From assembly GCF_018373095.1 (NCBI RefSeq), contig NZ_JAHAHT010000045.1:1-12629 (forward strand): a stretch of 12,629 nucleotides of DNA. The letters run 5' to 3'. This document shows, piece after piece, positions 6,585-12,629 of the stretch (the stretch's first letter is position 1; each line of letters starts with the position of its first letter). The DNA is from Haemophilus parahaemolyticus (GTDB lineage Bacteria > Pseudomonadota > Gammaproteobacteria > Enterobacterales > Pasteurellaceae). The position numbers were made by a program, and so were the translations under genes. The notes beneath the pieces are model-generated. The model made no database searches and was not told the DNA's origin. It worked only from the letters and a program-made list of their open reading frames with translations.

Positions 6585-7061
6585 ATGATTCGAATTGGAC
6601 ACGGTTTTGATGTACATGCTTTTGGGCAAGATCGTCCATTGATGATTTGTGGCGTAGCAGTACCTTATCACACAGGTTTTATTGCGCACAGCGATGGCGA
6701 TGTGGCGTTGCACGCCTTAACTGATGCATTATTAGGTGCGGTTGCATTGGGCGATATTGGCAAGCTTTTTCCAGATACTGATATGCAATACAAAAATGCC
6801 GACAGCCGTAAATTATTGATTGAAGCTTATCGCCGTGTGCGGGAACAAGGTTATAAAGTAGGTAATGTAGATGTGACCATTATTGCACAAGCCCCGAAAA
6901 TGCGACCTTATATCGACCAAATGCGTCAAACTATTGCTGATGATTTACAATGCGATGTAATGCAAGTGAATGTCAAAGCGACAACAACTGAAAAGCTAGG
7001 TTTTACAGGACGAGGCGAAGGGATTGCTTGTGAGACGGTGGTGCTTTTGACTAAAATTTAA
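6585..7061 (+). CDS. ispF: 2-C-methyl-D-erythritol 2,4-cyclodiphosphate synthase
   Basis: IspF cyclises CDP-ME-2-phosphate to ME-cPP and CMP in the MEP isoprenoid pathway. It acts as a trimer with a divalent metal at each subunit interface. The 158 residues match the family length (159 in E. coli). Metal ligands are visible as Asp9 and His11 in GHGFDVHAFG and His43 in SDGDVALHALTDALLGA. Further signatures are GDIGKLFPDTD, the VDVTIIAQAPKM stretch and the C-terminal KATTTEKLGFTGRGEGI. AGAGGA just upstream gives a good ribosome binding site. It is the last gene of the ftsB-ispD-ispF group. A stem-loop follows at 7082-7127, and the next gene converges from the other strand. Confidence 0.98.
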   Translation: MIRIGHGFDVHAFGQDRPLMICGVAVPYHTGFIAHSDGDVALHALTDALLGAVALGDIGKLFPDTDMQYKNADSRKLLIEAYRRVREQGYKVGNVDVTIIAQAPKMRPYIDQMRQTIADDLQCDVMQVNVKATTTEKLGFTGRGEGIACETVVLLTKI

Positions 7062-7081
7062 AAAGCATAATACATAAAGAA

Positions 7082-7132
7082 ATTTGCACCTTAATTTGTT
7101 AGTAAGTCCAACTTTTGAGGTGCAAATATTTT
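7082..7132 (+). terminator. Stem-loop terminator between ispF and the amidotransferase gene
   Basis: ATTTGCACCT (7082-7091) and AGGTGCAAAT (7118-7127) pair perfectly over 10 bp, followed by ATTTT. The T tract is short, so strength is uncertain. It lies between convergent genes and may serve both strands. Confidence 0.65.
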
Positions 7133-7160
7133 AAGCTTATTTAAAAGTATTCGTTAATAA

Positions 7161-7961
7161 CTAAACGTGCGACTGATTATCTGGCAATGTACCTTCAATC
7201 TCTTCCACTAATTCTCCATTTTTGAAAAAGACATAACCGCCGTTTTTCATCTTGATCCAATTTTCATTTTTGGTAAGTGGCTGAGTAGCAATAATGGTCA
7301 CTTTATCATTTTCTGTGGTGTATTTGCTGAAATCAATTTCTACATCATCATCGCGTAGAGCCTTACTGAAAGGAGCTTTACGTGTCACATAATAAAGTCT
7401 AGTTGAACAACGTGCGATCATCCAATGCCCGTTCGACATAATGAAGTTAAATACACCGTGAGTGGCAATATCAGAAGTAATCTCGACTACTGTATCGAAA
7501 ATCTCTTTTTCACTCGGCTTTTTATCAAACCGTTCACGCAAACGAGACACAATACAACAAAATGCCGCTTCGGAGTCCGTTGTCCCAATTGGTTGATAAT
7601 GGCAATCAGCACAAGGGCAAACGCCTTCCACCGTGCCATTATGAGCAAAAACCCAGTTTTCACCCCACAGTTCGCGAATAAAAGGGTGGGTATTTTCCAA
7701 ATTCACATCGCCACGCGTTGCCTTACGAATATGCGAAATCACGTTAAATGATTTAATTTTATATTGGCTGACTAAATCCGCCATTGGTGAAGAAGCACCT
7801 GGGCGATTATCACGAAAAATACGCACGCCCTTTCCTTCAAAAAAAGCGATACCAAACCCATCAGTATGTTGGTCGGTTACTCCTGCCCGTCGCCGAAAGC
7901 CTTCAAAAGAGAAAGTAATATCGGTCGGTGTATTACAATTCATTCCTAATAATTGACACAT
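7161..7961 (-). CDS. yafJ: Class II glutamine amidotransferase, YafJ family
   Basis: The protein belongs to the N-terminal-nucleophile (Ntn) amidotransferases, which release ammonia from glutamine. Its physiological acceptor is unknown. The start MCQLLGMN supplies the catalytic Cys2 after removal of Met1. Other class II features are HIRKATRG (77-84), ENTHPF (89-94), the glutamine-site HNG (107-109) and TDSE (128-131). Overall it follows E. coli YafJ (about 255 residues) along its length, including NGHWMIARCST and VTIIATQPLT. There is no second synthase domain. Between HNGTVEG and PIGTTDSE is CPCADCHY (115-122), a Cys-rich loop I do not recall in E. coli YafJ, with three Cys and a His that could bind metal. 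The ATG at 7961 has AAGAAG upstream. It stands alone, convergent with ispF. Confidence 0.93.
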   Translation of the reverse strand: MCQLLGMNCNTPTDITFSFEGFRRRAGVTDQHTDGFGIAFFEGKGVRIFRDNRPGASSPMADLVSQYKIKSFNVISHIRKATRGDVNLENTHPFIRELWGENWVFAHNGTVEGVCPCADCHYQPIGTTDSEAAFCCIVSRLRERFDKKPSEKEIFDTVVEITSDIATHGVFNFIMSNGHWMIARCSTRLYYVTRKAPFSKALRDDDVEIDFSKYTTENDKVTIIATQPLTKNENWIKMKNGGYVFFKNGELVEEIEGTLPDNQSHV

Positions 7962-8093
7962 AATTTCACTTCTTAAAATATTTCTGAAAATGACACCCCA
8001 TTTTGGTGAATTATTCGGGGAATTTCAATAGCATTTGATCAAAAAAGTCAGAGTAAATTTTTATGCTTTACTACTTTTTAGTATAAAAATAAA

Positions 8094-8201
8094 TTAAAGT
8101 TGCTCAAACACTCCCCACTGTAAAAATGGCAAGGCATTTTGTACCCCGATTGATACAATCAAGCCAAAGCAAACAATCAAACCTTGAATAAAATGTTCCA
8201 T
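8094..8201 (-). pseudogene. Truncated LysE/ArgO-type amino acid exporter remnant
   Basis: The minus strand has ATG at 8201-8199, closely preceded by AAGGA, and an open frame of 35 codons ending in TAA at 8096-8094. The product begins MEHFIQGLIVCFGLIVSIG followed by VQNALPFLQWGVFEQL. The first about 24 residues look like the first membrane helix of LysE/RhtB exporters, whose hallmark is a hydrophobic helix ending in S/PIGxQNA. Full proteins are about 200 residues; here the similarity stops after QNA and a stop follows. The retained ribosome binding site suggests a recently truncated gene, possibly by internal deletion. The alternative is a genuine 35-residue membrane peptide. I infer the family from one motif, so confidence is moderate. 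Confidence 0.5.
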
Positions 8202-8251
8202 TTTTCCTTCATTTAATAAGAGTAATATTCTGATAAATACTCAAGAAAACA

Positions 8252-8297
8252 ATAAGCGGTGAAATTTGCAAACGTTTTTGTTAACTTAACCGCTTGT
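8252..8297. repeat. Inverted pair of Apl-type DNA uptake words
   Basis: ATAAGCGGT (8252-8260, one mismatch to ACAAGCGGT, followed by the usual GAAATTTGC-like AT tract) faces ACCGCTTGT (8289-8297, exact on the minus strand). The core AAGCGGT/ACCGCTT arms could form a stem. Such inverted pairs occur in intergenic DNA of competent Pasteurellaceae, sometimes as terminators, but no T run follows here. Confidence 0.65.
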
Positions 8298-8390
8298 AAC
8301 ATTGAAGAACTTCGCCACAAATGATTGTTTTTTGTTATAACCAAACTGCACAACATAGAATTAGCAATTCTTTCCTTTTTTCCAACCGCT

Positions 8391-8419
8391 TTGTTACATT
8401 ACTTTCATCACAATATCAT
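8391..8419 (+). promoter_or_regulatory. Predicted sigma-70 promoter for the FNT channel gene
   Basis: TTGTTA (8391-8396), a 17-base spacer and TATCAT (8414-8419) form a reasonable promoter, with a start near 8426 and a leader of about 23 bases. AAGGA (8439-8443) is the ribosome binding site. I found no FNR box (TTGAT-N4-ATCAA) upstream, although many family members are anaerobically induced. Confidence 0.5.
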
Positions 8420-8448
8420 TCATTTTAATAACATTTATAAGGAAAATT

Positions 8449-9243
8449 ATGCAACATCGCGATCTTTACCCACATGAAATTCTGCAAGATGTGATTGATA
8501 AAAGCTATGCTAAATCACAAGGTCAATTAAAAACCTTAGCTATTTTAAGTTTTTTAGGTGGTGGTTATGTAAGTTTTGGTTATATGGCATATTTAAAAGT
8601 CGTCAGTGGCATTCCTGCCGATTGGGCAGGACTTGCCAATCTGCTTGGGGCTGCAGTATTCCCCATTTGTTTAATCTGTATTCTGATTGGTGGTGGCGAA
8701 TTGGCAACTGGAAATATGATGATGATGGCTTTAGGTCGCCTCAGCAAACGTGTAAGCCTTAACAAATTGGTGCGAAACTGGGTTATAGTCAGCCTTGGTA
8801 ATCTTACTGGTGCCCTTTTTATGGCATACTTTTTAGGGCATTATGTTGGCTTAGCTGAAGGTGTTGCTCAAACCAAAACTATTGCCATTGCTGAAGCTAA
8901 AGTAAATATGGATTTTGGTAGAGCTTTTCTTTCCGCTATTGCGTGTAACTGGATGGTTTGTATGGGTATTTGGTTCTATTTTGGTGCAAAACATACATCT
9001 GGACGTATTCTGGCAATGTGGTTCCCTGTAATGATCTTTGTGCTTATTGGTTTGCAACATTTCGTGGCAAATATGTTTATCATTCCAGCGGGCATTTTTG
9101 CTGGGGCAAACGTGACTTGGGGGCAGTTTTTCTTAAATATGATCCCTGTGTTCTTAGGAAATGTAACGGGTGGAGCCGCATTCGTAGGAGCTTCTTACTT
9201 ATATGCTTATCGTCATATGTTGAAAGAGGATTATATGATTTAA
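8449..9243 (+). CDS. Formate/nitrite transporter (FNT) family channel
   Basis: FNT proteins are pentameric inner-membrane channels for small monovalent anions such as formate, nitrite or hydrosulfide. The 264 residues form about six helices. Key features are the omega-loop signature GGGELATGNMMMM (81-93), CNWMVCMGIWFYFGAK (166-181) in the matching second-half position, and the central histidine His204 in GLQHFVANMFIIPAGIFAG (201-219). In E. coli FocA and NirC that His follows Glu (EHSxAN); here it follows Gln, so this is a different branch. The tail is short and ends near the last helix. The gene is single, with no pflB, nir or other partner next to it, so the substrate cannot be assigned. 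AAGGA precedes the ATG by five bases. Confidence 0.9.
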   Translation: MQHRDLYPHEILQDVIDKSYAKSQGQLKTLAILSFLGGGYVSFGYMAYLKVVSGIPADWAGLANLLGAAVFPICLICILIGGGELATGNMMMMALGRLSKRVSLNKLVRNWVIVSLGNLTGALFMAYFLGHYVGLAEGVAQTKTIAIAEAKVNMDFGRAFLSAIACNWMVCMGIWFYFGAKHTSGRILAMWFPVMIFVLIGLQHFVANMFIIPAGIFAGANVTWGQFFLNMIPVFLGNVTGGAAFVGASYLYAYRHMLKEDYMI

Positions 9244-9260
9244 CCTTTTCTTTAAAATAA

Positions 9261-9304
9261 GAACAAGCAGTAACACTTATGGAAACTGCTTGTTCAAATA
9301 TTCT
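9261..9304. terminator. Probable bidirectional terminator between FNT gene and zevB
   Basis: GAACAAGCAGT (9261-9271) and ACTGCTTGTTC (9285-9295) form a perfect 11-bp stem with a 13-base loop. It sits between convergent genes, 18 bases after the FNT stop. The tails on both strands are T-rich but interrupted (ATATTCTTTT on plus, TTATTTT on minus). Confidence 0.7.
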
Positions 9305-9326
9305 TTTCAAATGTCATAATAAGATA

Positions 9327-10304
9327 TTATTTTCTAAAAATTACCCTTGCTGCTACTTCAACAAAACTAGCGTGTAATAACAAAATTCCCATTCCAATCA
9401 ACACACAAGCAGTCAAAAATTTCAAACCACTTGCAATCAGCAAGTTAAATTTAGTAGGCAAATACCATGCTGTTAACTTCACAGCTTTATGGCGGGCAAA
9501 GACCACAATCAACGCAAAGATTGTAAGTGTAATGCCTGTACCAAGTGCCATTATTAAGGCAGCCAATATACCCCAAAGGTAAATATTGAGTGTATAAGAG
9601 AGAAACAGCACTAAAATTGCCCCAGAACATGGGCGCGATCCAATACTCAAAATCAAGAAAAGTTGGCTTTTCCAACCTGTTGACTGGTTCATTTGTGCTG
9701 ATGAAGGCAGATGTTGATGCCCGCAACCACAATGCTCATGATGAATATGATGTGAGACAAGCGGTGTTTTTTCTTGGGACATTTGCATTGGGCTAATTTT
9801 TCTAATCTGCAATTTAGGCGGGCGAATGCCTTGCCACGCTTGATAAATCCAATAAATCCCTAGCAAAACCATCAGCATAAAACTGCCCCTCTCCACCCAT
9901 TTAAGCGTTAAATTGAAATATGTGCGAGAAAGCGTAAAGGCAACAACGATAATCGACACTAGCAAAATAGCAACGATCCCTTGCACAATGGAAGATGCCA
10001 AGCTAATTTTGACCGCTTGTCTGAGTTTCGACTGTTCTAAAGCTAAGTAGCTCGTGAGAATAAACTTACCGTGTCCAGGACCTATAGCGTGAAAAATACC
10101 ATAGAAAAAGCTGATAAAAATAAGGGTAATGCCCGCTTCTTGATGTTGTTGACTAAGCTGATTAAGCGAGCTAGAAAGTTGTAAGTTAAACGCTTTTTGC
10201 CACAGTATCACATTATGCAGCAAGAGCGGATAAACCCAATAAACAGCGACTGCCAATAAGGCTAATACGAGCAAAGAAACAGCTGTTAATTTTAATTTTT
10301 GCAT
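9327..10304 (-). CDS. zevB: ZevB, NicO/RcnA-like zinc-associated membrane protein
   Basis: This 325-residue inner-membrane protein belongs to the NicO/RcnA family of divalent-metal transporters. In H. influenzae the homologous pair ZevA-ZevB has been linked to zinc use during low-zinc growth. Seen here are an N-terminal helix (about 5-29), the family motif FHAIGPGHGK (71-80), a cytosolic-type His-rich loop (HHIHHEHCGCGHQH, 185-198) and the second motif SIGSRPCSGA (220-229), then more helices to the end. The histidines in motif 1 and the His/Cys loop are likely metal ligands. Its ATG (10304) overlaps the zevA stop by 13 bases, so the genes are translationally coupled, with AGGTAGAG upstream inside zevA. 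Two exact uptake words lie within the gene. Direction of metal movement cannot be read from sequence. Confidence 0.88.
   Translation of the reverse strand: MQKLKLTAVSLLVLALLAVAVYWVYPLLLHNVILWQKAFNLQLSSSLNQLSQQHQEAGITLIFISFFYGIFHAIGPGHGKFILTSYLALEQSKLRQAVKISLASSIVQGIVAILLVSIIVVAFTLSRTYFNLTLKWVERGSFMLMVLLGIYWIYQAWQGIRPPKLQIRKISPMQMSQEKTPLVSHHIHHEHCGCGHQHLPSSAQMNQSTGWKSQLFLILSIGSRPCSGAILVLFLSYTLNIYLWGILAALIMALGTGITLTIFALIVVFARHKAVKLTAWYLPTKFNLLIASGLKFLTACVLIGMGILLLHASFVEVAARVIFRK
9757..9765 (+). repeat. DNA uptake word ACAAGCGGT
   Basis: Exact copy of the A. pleuropneumoniae-type uptake core, inside zevB next to the His-rich loop codons. Its flank is not the usual AAATTT tract. Confidence 0.75.
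10012..10020 (-). repeat. DNA uptake word (minus strand) with extended flank
   Basis: ACCGCTTGT on the plus strand is the exact complement of the core. On the minus strand it is followed by CAAAATTAGC, close to the extended form of this uptake signal. It lies inside zevB. Confidence 0.8.
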
Positions 10305-10912
10305 TTCATCTCTACCTTTTGAGCAAAGGCACGCCCAAGTGATTGATCTTCTGGTATTTGATCTTTGTCCAAACTTGAGGCATAAAGTTTCAAGGTATCA
10401 TCCACTTTCGGTTGCACCACTTTAATTTCACATTTTTTATCATCAATCGACACATCACTTTGGTCATTATACTCCATCGCCATATAGTAAGTCGGCTCAT
10501 AGCTCATCAATGTGATAGGTACAATGCTCAGTTTTTGTGGCACGCTTAGATAGACGTTCATCGAAAAAATAATGCGGTTATTTTCCACCACAAAGCCGTA
10601 ATCAGAAGGCGTTTCGGTAAACGGAATCAGATTGCTTTTCTGGTTGTAGAGATAGCTGAAATAGTGGTCTTGCTTTGCTGTATCAATCATCTCCTTAGTC
10701 AGATCTTGCTTGGTTTTATTTAGATCGCGGCTTGATTGCATTTCATAAATTAGCGTACTGGAAGCAATTTCGTCTAATGTCCAAGACATACGGAAGCCTT
10801 TTAGCACTTGGTTTTCCGTTAGGGCTTGCGTTTTCAGATCGACAAAAGCGTGTGGGTGTGCAAAGACGTGGGGAGAAAAAAGCGAAAAAAGGATCGTAAA
10901 AAGAGATTTCAT
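10292..10912 (-). CDS. zevA: ZevA, periplasmic DUF1007 zinc-associated protein
   Basis: ZevA is a secreted DUF1007 protein that works with ZevB; in H. influenzae it has been reported to bind zinc. The 206 residues start with a signal peptide (MKSLFTILFSLFSPHVFA, cleavage after Ala18). The predicted mature N-terminus HPHAFVD carries the His-x-His that is typical of DUF1007 proteins and a likely metal ligand. The family pattern continues with LKGFRMSWTLDE, and later VENNRIIFSMNVYLSVPQKL and SYEPTYYMAMEY. Conserved Cys pairs near the C-terminus (KKCEIKV and EMKCKN) could form a disulfide in the periplasm. The gene lies just downstream of the rnpB terminator on the same strand. A promoter is not obvious in the 19 bases between terminator and ATG, so it may depend on rnpB readthrough. 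It overlaps zevB by 13 bases. Confidence 0.87.
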   Translation of the reverse strand: MKSLFTILFSLFSPHVFAHPHAFVDLKTQALTENQVLKGFRMSWTLDEIASSTLIYEMQSSRDLNKTKQDLTKEMIDTAKQDHYFSYLYNQKSNLIPFTETPSDYGFVVENNRIIFSMNVYLSVPQKLSIVPITLMSYEPTYYMAMEYNDQSDVSIDDKKCEIKVVQPKVDDTLKLYASSLDKDQIPEDQSLGRAFAQKVEMKCKN

Positions 10913-10931
10913 ATTATATTCCTGATAATAG

Positions 10932-10973
10932 AAAAAAAGCGAACCGTTCTTAAAATCTTAAAAACAGTTCGCT
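10932..10973 (-). terminator. Rho-independent terminator of rnpB
   Basis: AGCGAAC (10938-10944) pairs with GTTCGCT (10967-10973), and pairing extends inward past single mismatches (GTT/AAC). On the minus strand it runs into seven T (plus A-run 10932-10938). It lies eight bases past the mature 3' end of RNase P RNA and 19 bases before the zevA ATG. Confidence 0.88.
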
Positions 10974-10980
10974 GGAATAA

Positions 10981-11359
<379 letters not shown>

Positions 11360-11365
11360 CTGCGT

Positions 11366-11393
11366 AGTATAGCCAATTATTGGCGTTTTGCAA
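11366..11393 (-). promoter_or_regulatory. rnpB promoter
   Basis: On the minus strand TTGCAA (plus 11388-11393), a 16-base spacer and TATACT (plus 11366-11371) form a strong sigma-70 promoter. Its expected start at about 11359-11360 agrees with the 5' end of RNase P RNA deduced from helix P1. Confidence 0.82.
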
Positions 11394-11437
11394 TAAGTTA
11401 CGGTAAAATCGTAACAATTTTCGCCTAGAGTTTAGGC
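11372..11437 (+). promoter_or_regulatory. rhlB promoter region with two palindromes and a leader hairpin
   Basis: A possible rhlB promoter is TTGGCG (11380-11385), 18 bases, TAAAAT (11404-11409). Two palindromes overlap it: GCCAAT-T-ATTGGC (11372-11384), which also lies between the -10 and -35 of rnpB, and GTTACG-N7-CGTAAC (11397-11415), which spans the rhlB -10. A small hairpin GCCTA/TAGGC (11423-11437) follows in the leader. The promoter call is moderate; operator function is inference. Confidence 0.45.
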
Positions 11438-11458
11438 TTTATTCAACAAGGAATTCCG

Positions 11459-12629
11459 ATGCTAACACATCTTACCGAACAACGCTTTAGCGATTTCCCG
11501 ATTCACGAAAAAGTGCTTTCTGCCCTTGATAGTAAAGGCTTTAAGTTTTGTACACCCATTCAAGCTCAAACATTACCTATTACGTTAAATGGCAATGATA
11601 TTGCAGGCCAAGCTCAAACAGGCACAGGCAAAACGATGGCGTTTCTCATTGCAACCTTTCATCATCTACTCACACACGATCTACAAACGCAGAAAAACCA
11701 GCCTCGAGCAATGATTCTAGCCCCGACCAGAGAACTTGCAGTGCAGATTGCTTCCGATGCTGAACTGTTAGTTAAACAAACTCGCTTGAAACTCGCACTT
11801 GCTTATGGTGGCGATGGCTATGAAAAACAGATACAAGAGATAGAAAAAGGTGTTGATATTTTAGTTGGCACAACAGGGCGTGTGATTGATTATGTGAAGC
11901 AAGGCATTATCAATCTCAATTGCGTACAAGTGATTGTATTAGACGAAGCGGATCGAATGTTCGATCTCGGTTTTATTAAAGATATTCGCTATTTAATGCG
12001 TAAATGTCCGAAGCCAACCGAACGCCTTACGATGCTTTTCTCAGCAACGCTTTCGCCACGTGTGCGTGAGTTAGCGTATGAAGATATGAATGAGACAAAA
12101 TATGTTGAAATTGAACCGCTTCAACGTACAGGGCATCGAATCAAAGAAGAGCTATTCTATCCATCTAACGAAGACAAAATGGCATTATTACTCACGCTCT
12201 TAGAGGAAGAGTGGCCTGAACGTTGTATAGTTTTCTCTAATACTAAACACGGCTGCGAAGAAATTTGGCGATATTTACAAGCAGATGGGCACCGCGTTGG
12301 CTTACTTACAGGCGATATTCCGCAGAAGAAACGACTGAGCTTGCTAGGGAGCTTTACCAAAGGCGAATTAGATATTTTAGTAGCAACTGATGTCGCGGCT
12401 CGAGGTTTACATATTCCTGAAGTCACGCACGTGTTCAATTACGATCTACCCGATGATCGCGAAGATTACGTGCACCGAATCGGACGAACAGGGCGAGCAG
12501 GACAAAGCGGGCATTCTATTAGCTTTGCTTGCGAACGTTATGCTGTGAATTTACCAGCCATTGAAGAGTATATTGGGCATACGATTCCCGTCAGCCTATA
12601 TGATGTAAATGCTTTATTACCTTTACCCA
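11459..12629 (+). CDS. rhlB: RhlB, DEAD-box ATP-dependent RNA helicase (3' end outside window)
   Basis: RhlB unwinds structured RNA for the RNA degradosome, where in gamma-proteobacteria it docks on RNase E and feeds mRNA to PNPase. The window holds 390 codons; E. coli RhlB is 421 residues, so only the basic C-terminal tail is missing. Visible helicase motifs, in order, are the Q motif region (FKFCTPIQAQTLP), Walker A AQTGTGKT, APTREL, GGDGYEKQ, TTGR, DEAD as VLDEADRMFDLGF, SATLS, the linker HRIKEELFYPSNEDKM typical of RhlB, VFSNTKHGCEEIW, LVATDVAARGLHIP and HRIGRTGRAG. The N-terminus LTHLTEQRFSDF aligns with E. coli RhlB. The ATG at 11459 has AAGGA six bases upstream. It is divergent from rnpB with closely spaced promoters. 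Confidence 0.97.
   Translation, partial: MLTHLTEQRFSDFPIHEKVLSALDSKGFKFCTPIQAQTLPITLNGNDIAGQAQTGTGKTMAFLIATFHHLLTHDLQTQKNQPRAMILAPTRELAVQIASDAELLVKQTRLKLALAYGGDGYEKQIQEIEKGVDILVGTTGRVIDYVKQGIINLNCVQVIVLDEADRMFDLGFIKDIRYLMRKCPKPTERLTMLFSATLSPRVRELAYEDMNETKYVEIEPLQRTGHRIKEELFYPSNEDKMALLLTLLEEEWPERCIVFSNTKHGCEEIWRYLQADGHRVGLLTGDIPQKKRLSLLGSFTKGELDILVATDVAARGLHIPEVTHVFNYDLPDDREDYVHRIGRTGRAGQSGHSISFACERYAVNLPAIEEYIGHTIPVSLYDVNALLPLP

Larger units (their letters stand above)
7962..8448. other. Gene-poor gap between divergent yafJ and FNT channel genes
   Basis: This 487-base stretch carries no full-length gene. It holds the 35-codon LysE-like remnant on the minus strand (8094-8201), an inverted pair of uptake-type words (8252-8297) and the predicted FNT promoter (8391-8419). 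A TTTGATCAAA palindrome is at 8034-8043. The promoter of yafJ must lie in the left part, but I see only a weak candidate (TTGAAA-17-CAAAAT reading on the minus strand). Confidence 0.7.

Noticed and set aside
7425..7751. 108-codon plus-strand frame
   Set aside because: Antisense shadow of the amidotransferase gene.
8034..8043. TTTGATCAAA palindrome as a possible FNR site
   Set aside because: FNR needs TTGAT-N4-ATCAA; this palindrome has no spacer.
8958..9310. Overlapping open frames on both strands across the 3' end of the FNT gene
   Set aside because: Shadows of the channel gene and its terminator hairpin; no ribosome binding site or recognisable protein.
12157..12438. 93-codon minus-strand frame
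   Set aside because: Antisense shadow of rhlB.

Overview
The window comes from a member of the Pasteurellaceae. The RecB, IF3, PckA, IspD, IspF, RhlB and ZevAB proteins all resemble Haemophilus and Actinobacillus homologues, and the base composition is AT-rich. The DNA uptake words fit the Actinobacillus pleuropneumoniae / Mannheimia / H. ducreyi branch. The core ACAAGCGGT (or its complement) occurs three times exactly and several more times with one mismatch. I saw no copy of the H. influenzae-type word AAGTGCGGT. I cannot name the species.

Layout, left to right. (1) Bases 1-2326, minus strand: a MATE drug/Na+ antiporter (norM) followed 21 bases later by the start of recB, which runs off the window. 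(2) Bases 2336-3138, plus strand: infC, whose true start is an AUU codon at 2536 rather than any ATG/GTG. It is closed by its own terminator and is not followed by rpmI-rplT. (3) Bases 3139-3767: no intact gene. This stretch holds the decayed 3' end of an unrecognised minus-strand gene and a cluster of strong hairpins, one of which is the pckA terminator. (4) Bases 3768-5465, minus strand: pckA, with a convincing class II CRP-type promoter. (5) Bases 5601-7061, plus strand: ftsB-ispD-ispF, a compact cell-division and isoprenoid operon. (6) Bases 7161-7961, minus strand: a YafJ-type class II glutamine amidotransferase. (7) Bases 7962-8448: a gene-poor gap with a 35-codon remnant of a LysE-type exporter and an inverted pair of uptake words. 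(8) Bases 8449-9243, plus strand: a formate/nitrite-family channel. (9) Bases 9327-10912, minus strand: zevA-zevB, a zinc-related periplasmic protein and a NicO/RcnA-like membrane protein. (10) Bases 10932-11393, minus strand: RNase P RNA (rnpB) with promoter and terminator. (11) Base 11459 to the end, plus strand: rhlB, a DEAD-box RNA helicase, cut off by the window end.

Most of the window is ordinary chromosomal housekeeping DNA, and I see no phage, insertion sequence, CRISPR array or defence island. The points worth a second look are the separation of infC from its usual ribosomal-protein partners, the two gene remnants, the CRP site at pckA, a Cys-rich insertion in the amidotransferase, and paired palindromes in the rnpB/rhlB divergent promoter region. 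I did not find a clearly new multi-gene system.
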